Shown one piece after another: positions 1-4,470 of a stretch of DNA of 6,753 nt. Position numbers and translations under genes: made by a program. The stretch spans positions 1 through 6,753 of the forward strand of contig JAAYXN010000452.1 of assembly GCA_012515885.1 (NCBI GenBank), in the 5' to 3' direction. Positions within the stretch are counted from its first letter, which is position 1; every line of letters starts with the position of its first letter. Source of the DNA: Rhodococcus sp. (in: high G+C Gram-positive bacteria) (GTDB lineage Bacteria > Actinomycetota > Actinomycetes > Mycobacteriales > Mycobacteriaceae). The notes beneath the pieces are model-generated. The model was not told where the DNA came from. It saw only the letters and a program-made list of their open reading frames with translations, and searched no databases.

Positions 1-384
1 AATCTCAAGCAGTGTGCGCGAGCCAGCATCCGGGCCCGACTCGATGCGGATCAGGCTGCGCTGGCATTCATACGCGTACGACGCGGGCGGCGTCGGCTCA
101 CCGCTAAAGGGAAGGCCATTGGACGGCGACCCACACGGCCCAACGTCTTGGCGGACGACGACACCCGACTCGGTGACTTTTGGTCCGCGAAGTCCAGCGT
201 TCTCTGATTGCTCAGTGATCTCGGTGCTTTGCTGACTGGGCCACAGCGCGACGGCGCCACCCAGCACGGCGACGCCGATGATGATGAGAAGGCCGATGAC
301 GATCTTGGCGGCGGTGGGTCCGACGGGGATGGGGCCGCTGTGTCCGTGACCATGACCGTGGCCATGGCCGTGCTGCGTCGACAT
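1..384 (-). CDS. YibE/F family membrane protein, N-terminal 128 residues (3' end outside window)
   Basis: Reading the minus strand from the ATG at 384-382 gives an open frame of 128 codons that runs off the left edge, so the C-terminal part, where this family has its multi-spanning membrane domain, is missing. Visible order: a His-Gly stretch at residues 5-15 (His at 5, 7, 9, 11, 13, 15); one strongly hydrophobic helix at about 28-48 (KIVIGLLIIIGVAVLGG...); then a soluble, probably extracytoplasmic segment with Cys84 and Cys107, a VTESGVVVRQDV stretch and a GPDAG motif at 118-122. This order (short head, one helix, loop with two cysteines, GPDAG) is what I recall of actinobacterial YibE/F proteins; their function is not established. 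An in-frame stop at 433-435 and the lack of another ATG in between support the chosen start. No clear Shine-Dalgarno is present. The two cysteines could form a disulfide. Family assignment is from memory of the pattern; the coding call is firmer than the name. Confidence 0.8.
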   Translation of the reverse strand, partial: MSTQHGHGHGHGHGHSGPIPVGPTAAKIVIGLLIIIGVAVLGGAVALWPSQQSTEITEQSENAGLRGPKVTESGVVVRQDVGPCGSPSNGLPFSGEPTPPASYAYECQRSLIRIESGPDAGSRTLLEI

Positions 385-396
385 TCGGACAGCGTA
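385..396 (-). promoter_or_regulatory. Putative leaderless -10 element of the YibE/F gene
   Basis: On the minus strand the hexamer TACGCT (396-391) fits the actinobacterial -10 pattern TANNNT and lies 6 nt (gtccga) before the ATG at 384. Transcription would then start at or next to the A of the ATG, giving a leaderless mRNA, which agrees with the absence of a Shine-Dalgarno. No convincing -35 hexamer is visible about 17 nt upstream. The hexamer alone is common by chance; the matching spacing at the two other visible starts raises the likelihood. Confidence 0.45.
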
Positions 397-564
397 GCGA
401 GTGGCCTGGTCAGTGAGTAGTGTGCCTCTGAACTATTGGCGGGCACAGCAGGCTGCGTCTGAGAGTGTTTGTCGGAGAAGCAGTTTCGCGGCGGGAGGAT
501 CGAGAGTGATCGTCGTGGCGAAGGGGAATGTGTTTGCCGACTGGCGGGGAGATTTTGCCGAGCT

Positions 565-628
565 GGGTGGCGGGGTACAGGGGGGGGTTGACCCCGCCAC
601 CTACCTGCGCCCACAGGGGGGGGAGGGG
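565..628 (+). other. G-tract cluster with a canonical G-quadruplex motif
   Basis: The plus strand from 565 to 587 reads GGG-tggc-GGGG-tacag-GGG-g-GGGG, four runs of at least three G with loops of 4, 5 and 1 nt. This satisfies the usual G3+N1-7 quadruplex rule. A second cluster follows at 616-628 (eight G, an A, four G). The G-rich strand is the non-template strand for rightward transcription and the template strand for leftward transcription. The 8-G runs are also the kind of homopolymer prone to slippage. Quadruplex formation in the cell is inference only. Confidence 0.5.
566..601. repeat. 11-bp perfect inverted repeat with G-rich 14-nt loop
   Basis: Left arm GGTGGCGGGGT (566-576) is the exact reverse complement of ACCCCGCCACC (591-601); the 14-nt loop contains the 8-G run. 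There is no T tract on either side, so this is not a classic intrinsic terminator. It could form a stem-loop in RNA from either strand, bind a dimeric regulator, or compete with the overlapping quadruplex motif. Confidence 0.55.
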
Positions 629-641
629 TCGCAGGTGCTCG

Positions 642-658
642 CGGCACTCGAAGTGCCG
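642..658. repeat. Short palindrome (7-bp arms, 3-nt centre)
   Basis: CGGCACT-cga-AGTGCCG is a perfect dyad. The size suits a regulator binding site or a small hairpin, but 7-bp arms arise by chance in G+C-rich DNA, and no second copy was seen in the window. Confidence 0.35.
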
Positions 659-1067
659 GGAGCTAATCTACCGACAAGAGGGGGGAGTTCGTCAACTTAC
701 GGCGCAAAATTTCGCTCTCGGCGTGTCGAGGATCGCACTGAAACGGGCCTTGCTTGGTGAGAATCGGCGTGTTTGCGGGTGGCTGGAACTATCTGTCGGG
801 CAACGCTGCTCGCCGTATTTTCGGGTCAAAGGGGCCGTTTCCGGCGCCGTATCGACGTCTCAGGAAAAGTGTGACGCGCGGTGCCGCACGGCAAGGCCGT
901 AGGGGCGCCCAGTGTCCCCACCTGAGGCTCCGCGTCGTCGAGGTAAGGGGTTAACCTCCCTCGAATTACTACGGGGGAATTTAGGCGTACTTTTACCGGG
1001 GTGCCCGGTCTCGCTCGGGGCGCCGCGCAGGCCGCTGTAGCGCAGAAACGGCTGCGCGTGGCGTAGC

Positions 1068-1108
1068 AAAAGAAAACGCCCCAAAGTGACCTTCGTCACT
1101 TTGGGGCG
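1068..1108 (-). terminator. Rho-independent terminator of the alaT-like gene
   Basis: A perfect 14-bp stem CGCCCCAAAGTGAC (1077-1090) pairs with GTCACTTTGGGGCG (1095-1108) around a 4-nt loop (cttc). Read on the minus strand, the stem is followed by a U-rich tract (TTTTCTTTT, complement of 1068-1076). It begins 23 nt beyond the stop codon of the aminotransferase, whose transcript it should end. A weaker 6-bp hairpin (1040-1057) lies just past it. Confidence 0.9.
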
Positions 1109-1131
1109 CAAAGCGTGGGAGTGGCAGTTCG

Positions 1132-2385
1132 CTACTGCTTGTAACTCGTCAAAAAGTTGCCAAAACGCTCAATCGCCACCGCCAAATCCCGCGCCCACGG
1201 CAACGTGACAATCCGAATGTGATCGTGCGCCGGCCAGTTAAACCCAGTTCCCTGCACCACCAGAATCTTCTCCTGCAACAACAGATCCTGAACGAGCTTC
1301 TCGTCGTCGTGAATCTCGTACACCTCAGGATCAAGACGCGGGAACGCATACAGCGCACCCCGCGGCTTCACACACGAAACACCCGGGATCATGTTGAGCC
1401 GCTCCCACGCGACATCACGCTGCTCCAACAGGCGACCGCCGGGAAGCACCAGATCATCGATCGTTTGATAACCGCCAAGAGCCACCTGAATCGCATGCTG
1501 AGCAGGCACATTCGGGCACAGACGTGACGACGCCAGCAGATCCATGCCCTCCAAGAAGCCCTTCGCGTGATCCTTCGGGCCAGTAATGGCCACCCAGCCC
1601 GCGCGGTAACCGGCCACCCGATACGACTTCGACAAGCCGTTGAACGTCAAACACAGCAAATCCGGCGCCAGCGACGCCAACGAAATGTGCTTGGCGTCGT
1701 CGTACAGGATCTTGTCGTAAATCTCGTCGGCAAGAAGAAGAAGCTGATGCTTGCGCGCCAAATCAACCAGCTGCTGCAGCACCTCCTGCGAGTACACCGC
1801 ACCCGTCGGGTTGTTCGGGTTGATGACCAGCAGGGCCTTCGTCTTATCAGTGATCTTCGATTCGATATCGGCGATATCCGGGTTCCAGTCGTTGCCCTCA
1901 TCGCACAGGTAATGCACCGGGGTGCCGCCCGCGAGCGACGTCATAGCCGTCCACAACGGGTAATCCGGGGCCGGGATCAACACCTCGTCGCCGTTATTGA
2001 GCAGCGCCTGCATCGTGATGGTGATCAACTCAGACACGCCATTGCCGAGGTAGATGTCGTCGACATCAAGATCCGGGAAGCCCGGGACCAGCTCGTAACG
2101 CGTCACGATGGCGCGACGAGCCGACAAGATGCCCTTCGACTCCGAGTACCCCTGGGCGTAGGGGAGCGCCGCGATGATGTCGCGCATGATGACGTCAGGA
2201 GCATCAAAACCAAACGGTGCAGGGTTCCCAATGTTGAGCTTGAGGATGCGATGCCCCTCAGCCTCCAACCGGGCAGCATGCGCGTGCACCGGTCCACGAA
2301 TCTCATACACGACGTTCTGCAGCTTGGTGGACTGCTCCAGACGGCGAGCCTGCTGACGAGGGCGGACGGGTTCGGATGTGCTCAC
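1132..2385 (-). CDS. alaT: PLP-dependent aminotransferase, AlaT/AspC type (alanine aminotransferase)
   Basis: A 417-residue class I/II (fold type I) aminotransferase, complete and of the usual length. It most resembles actinobacterial AlaT and M. tuberculosis Rv0337c (AspC); the likely reaction is glutamate + pyruvate = 2-oxoglutarate + alanine, in the cytoplasm, although substrate choice cannot be read from sequence. Visible hallmarks: NIGNPAPFGF at 51-60; a substrate-proximal PDYPLW with Tyr142; NPNNPTG at 189-195 with Asn192 for the cofactor; LADEIYDKI with Asp220 and Tyr223; the Schiff-base lysine Lys253 in NGLSKSYRVAGYRAGW, with phosphate-binding Arg261; and a C-terminal carboxylate-binding Arg391 in HIRIVTLPW. 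The start is GTG (2385-2383); it gives an N-terminus with the expected short head before LEQSTKLQ, and the nearby ATG is out of frame and soon stopped. It is divergent from the S9 peptidase (80 bp apart) and ends in its own terminator, so it is probably monocistronic. The older symbol aspC is used in mycobacteria. Confidence 0.95.
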   Translation of the reverse strand: MSTSEPVRPRQQARRLEQSTKLQNVVYEIRGPVHAHAARLEAEGHRILKLNIGNPAPFGFDAPDVIMRDIIAALPYAQGYSESKGILSARRAIVTRYELVPGFPDLDVDDIYLGNGVSELITITMQALLNNGDEVLIPAPDYPLWTAMTSLAGGTPVHYLCDEGNDWNPDIADIESKITDKTKALLVINPNNPTGAVYSQEVLQQLVDLARKHQLLLLADEIYDKILYDDAKHISLASLAPDLLCLTFNGLSKSYRVAGYRAGWVAITGPKDHAKGFLEGMDLLASSRLCPNVPAQHAIQVALGGYQTIDDLVLPGGRLLEQRDVAWERLNMIPGVSCVKPRGALYAFPRLDPEVYEIHDDEKLVQDLLLQEKILVVQGTGFNWPAHDHIRIVTLPWARDLAVAIERFGNFLTSYKQ

Positions 2386-2397
2386 CCCATCATTGTC
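2386..2397 (-). promoter_or_regulatory. Putative leaderless -10 element of alaT
   Basis: On the minus strand GACAAT (2397-2392) lies 6 nt (gatggg) before the GTG start. It keeps A2, A4, A5 and T6 of TATAAT but lacks the first T, so it is the weakest of the three promoter candidates. The 6-nt spacing is the same as at the other two visible starts. A G-rich patch (gtgggag) farther upstream is too distant to be a good Shine-Dalgarno. TACTGG at 2417-2412 is an alternative -10 with a 26-nt leader. Confidence 0.35.
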
Positions 2398-2453
2398 CCA
2401 CTCCCACGCAACCAGTATTTGCTTGCCGACAGGATTTGGGCCCTACCAGTGCC

Positions 2454-2465
2454 TAGAGTGGTTCC
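2454..2465 (+). promoter_or_regulatory. Putative leaderless -10 element of the S9 peptidase gene
   Basis: TAGAGT (2454-2459) matches TANNNT and sits 6 nt (ggttcc) before the ATG at 2466, placing the expected transcription start on the A of the ATG. A TG lies two bases upstream (TGccTAGAGT), close to an extended -10. There is no Shine-Dalgarno between it and the ATG, and no clear -35 at the proper distance. Together with the alaT element it fills the 80-bp divergent spacer. Confidence 0.5.
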
Positions 2466-4388
2466 ATGACCATCGCGCCCTACGGGTCTTGGACCTCACC
2501 GATCTCCGCCGCCGACCTCGCCGCCTCCGGCCACCCCGCAGACGGTGGCCGCTTCGTTGGAGACCAACTGTGGTGGGCGGAGCTGCGGCCCGCTGAAGAG
2601 GGCCGCATCGCGATCCGCACCCACGTCGACGGCGAACTACGCGACGTCCTGCCCGCGCCGTGGAACGCCCGCACCCGCGTGCACGAATATGGCGGCGGAG
2701 CGTGGACGGTCACCGGCAGCGGGCAACTGGTGTTCACCGAGTTCTCGGACCAGCGGATGTATCGCCTAGTGGACGGCGAACCCACCCCACTCACGCCCGC
2801 ACCCGCTATTGACGGCGGGCTGCGTTACGGCGATCTCTGCGTCGTCGACGACGCCGTCTGGGCGGTCCGGGAAAGCCACGACGGGGACGGCCGCATCGTC
2901 CGCGACATCGTGACCGTGCCGCTCGACGGTTCCGCCGCGAACGACGGCTCCCGGGTGCGCAGCGTCGTCGGCGGGTCCGATTTCCTGGCCTATCCGCGCG
3001 TATCACCGGACCGGCAACGAGTGGCGTGGATCGCGTGGAACCATCCACAAATGCCGTGGGACGGCACCGAGCTGCGCGTCATTGACCTAGCAACGGGGCA
3101 TGTCACGACGGTCATCGGCGGCACCGAAGAATCGGTGCTGCAACCAGAATGGCTCGGCAACGACCAGCTGTATGCCATCAGCGACCGCAGCGGCTGGTGG
3201 AACCTGTATCGCGTCAGCCTCGATGGTTCCGCGCAGGCGCTGCGAGAAATGGCCGCCGACTTCGGTGGACCACTGTGGATGCTGGGCACCTGCTGGTACC
3301 GGCCGCGCCCGGACGGCACCCTGCTGACCGTACGCACCGTCGGCACCGACACCCTGGGCATTCTGGATCCACAAACCGGCGAACTCACCGACGTCGACTT
3401 CGACGGCCTCTCCACCATCAGCGTGTCCGATATGCGCGGCGATACCGTCCTCGCCCGCACCGGCGGCGCTCATGTGCCGTCAGGAGTTCGGTTACTGCAC
3501 CTGAGTGAAGGCGTCACCGAAACGGTGCGGCTCTCCGTCGCGGAACTACCCGACCCGGCGTACCTGCCGCAGGCGCAGCCACTCACGATCGACGGGCCCC
3601 GCCGCGAAGTGCATGTGATCGCGTATCCGCCGCGCAACCCCGAATACTCCGGCACCGACGGCGAAGCACCGCCCTACGTGGCGTTCGTGCACGGCGGCCC
3701 AACAGCGCACGTCGCGCCCGCACTGAATCCGGTGTTCGCGTTCTTCACCAGCCGCGGCATCGGTGTCGTCGACGTCAACTATGGCGGCTCCACCGGCTAT
3801 GGGCGCGAATACCGCAACCGTCTGCGCGGACAGTGGGGTGTCGTCGACGTCGAAGACGTGGTGACCGCAGTGCGTGGCCTCGCGGAACTGGGCATGGCAG
3901 ATCCGAAGCGTCTTGTCATTGAGGGCGGTTCCGCTGGTGGGTGGACTGTTCTCGCGGCATTGACGACGTCCGACGTCTTTGCGTGCGGGACGTCGTATTA
4001 CGGTGTCGCCGAGTTGGAGAAGTTTGTGCAGGAGACGCACGACTTCGAATCCCGCTACATCGACGGCCTGATTGGTCCGCTGCCTGAGGCGGCGGCGCTG
4101 TATGCCGAGCGGGCTCCGCTGAGCAACGTCGATGGCTTGGATTGCCCGGTGTTGCTGTTGCAGGGTCTCGATGATCCGATCGTCCCGCCGTCTCAAGCGG
4201 AGCGTTTCCGAGATGCGTTGGTGGCTAAGGGGATTCCGCACGCCTACATTGCCTATGAGGGTGAGTCGCATGGTTTCCGCCGCGCCGAAACCCAAATCAG
4301 TGCCCGCAATGCCGAGCTGTCGTTTTACGGCCAGGTCCTGGGGTTCGAGACACCCGGGGTGCCGAAACTCGAACTCTGGCGCCCGTAA
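2466..4388 (+). CDS. S9 family (prolyl-oligopeptidase type) serine peptidase
   Basis: A complete 640-residue protein of the size usual for bacterial acylaminoacyl-peptidase / dipeptidyl-peptidase-like S9 enzymes, which cleave short peptides. Residues 1 to about 370 form the N-terminal beta-propeller: repeated short strand motifs with VSPDRQRVAWIAWNHP at 179-194, typical of TolB/WD40-like blades that limit access to the active site. Residues from about 375 to 640 form the alpha/beta-hydrolase domain: HGGP oxyanion motif at 409-412; VNYGGSTGYG at 437-446, with Tyr439 as a likely oxyanion helper; nucleophile Ser489 in GGSAGG; catalytic Asp569 (or adjacent Asp570) in GLDDPIVP; His602 in ESHGF. 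The full triad is present, so the enzyme should be active. No signal peptide or membrane helix is seen, so it is probably cytoplasmic. The ATG is preceded by a -10-like hexamer at leaderless spacing. The gene is divergent from alaT and convergent with the Fe-S reductase, with which it shares a terminator. The exact peptide specificity cannot be told. Confidence 0.95.
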   Translation: MTIAPYGSWTSPISAADLAASGHPADGGRFVGDQLWWAELRPAEEGRIAIRTHVDGELRDVLPAPWNARTRVHEYGGGAWTVTGSGQLVFTEFSDQRMYRLVDGEPTPLTPAPAIDGGLRYGDLCVVDDAVWAVRESHDGDGRIVRDIVTVPLDGSAANDGSRVRSVVGGSDFLAYPRVSPDRQRVAWIAWNHPQMPWDGTELRVIDLATGHVTTVIGGTEESVLQPEWLGNDQLYAISDRSGWWNLYRVSLDGSAQALREMAADFGGPLWMLGTCWYRPRPDGTLLTVRTVGTDTLGILDPQTGELTDVDFDGLSTISVSDMRGDTVLARTGGAHVPSGVRLLHLSEGVTETVRLSVAELPDPAYLPQAQPLTIDGPRREVHVIAYPPRNPEYSGTDGEAPPYVAFVHGGPTAHVAPALNPVFAFFTSRGIGVVDVNYGGSTGYGREYRNRLRGQWGVVDVEDVVTAVRGLAELGMADPKRLVIEGGSAGGWTVLAALTTSDVFACGTSYYGVAELEKFVQETHDFESRYIDGLIGPLPEAAALYAERAPLSNVDGLDCPVLLLQGLDDPIVPPSQAERFRDALVAKGIPHAYIAYEGESHGFRRAETQISARNAELSFYGQVLGFETPGVPKLELWRP

Positions 4389-4420
4389 GGGTTGGGTCTG
4401 ACCGTACGGCGGCGCCCAGC

Positions 4421-4464
4421 AAAAAAGGTTGGCCCCCACCATGTGGTGGGGGCCAACCTTTTTT
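4421..4464. terminator. Bidirectional rho-independent terminator between convergent genes
   Basis: An A6 run (4421-4426), a long G+C-rich dyad and a T6 run (4459-4464) form one perfect inverted repeat: 20 bp of stem (4421-4440 with 4445-4464) around the loop atgt. It serves the S9 peptidase (stop at 4386-4388) on the plus strand and the Fe-S reductase (stop at 4471-4473) on the minus strand, because each strand ends the hairpin with six T. Confidence 0.95.
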
Positions 4465-4470
4465 GCCTAG

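Larger units (their letters stand above)
385..1067. other. Region without a convincing gene, upstream of the YibE/F gene
   Basis: No open frame here looks like a real protein. The candidate frames are low-complexity, lack a ribosome binding site, use codons the neighbours avoid (AGA, AGT, TGT, GGA) and match no family I recognise. I find no tRNA cloverleaf and no rRNA. What is visible: runs of 8, 8 and 6 G at 580-587, 616-623 and 680-685; an 11-bp inverted repeat (566-576 / 591-601); a palindrome at 642-658; and a small hairpin at 1040-1057 (GCGCAG / CTGCGC, 6-nt loop) just before the aminotransferase terminator. Base composition is more mixed than in the neighbouring genes, with patches of A+T such as gcaaaatttcgc near 703. 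It may hold regulatory DNA for the YibE/F gene, a small RNA, or a decayed gene; the sequence does not decide. Confidence 0.6.

Noticed and set aside
51..647. Minus-strand 198-residue frame across the YibE/F start
   Set aside because: It is a different frame of the same strand, Pro/Ser/Arg-rich, and conflicts with the YibE/F frame, which has a clear membrane helix and family motifs.
401..760. Plus-strand 119-residue frame with a stretch that looks partly protein-like (VIVVAKGNVFADW)
   Set aside because: GTG start without a Shine-Dalgarno, overlap with the YibE/F start region, rare codons at both ends, frame carried by G runs, and no family recognised. Transcript or conservation evidence would be needed.
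948..972. Possible operator around GGTTAACC (near 949-956)
   Set aside because: Only the 8-bp core is symmetric; flanks do not pair and no second copy was found.
1567..2469. Plus-strand 300-residue frame opposite alaT
   Set aside because: Arg/Gln-rich antisense shadow; the minus-strand frame encodes a full set of aminotransferase motifs.
3546..4442. Minus-strand 298-residue frame opposite the S9 peptidase
   Set aside because: Antisense shadow of the hydrolase domain; it also runs through the terminator hairpin.
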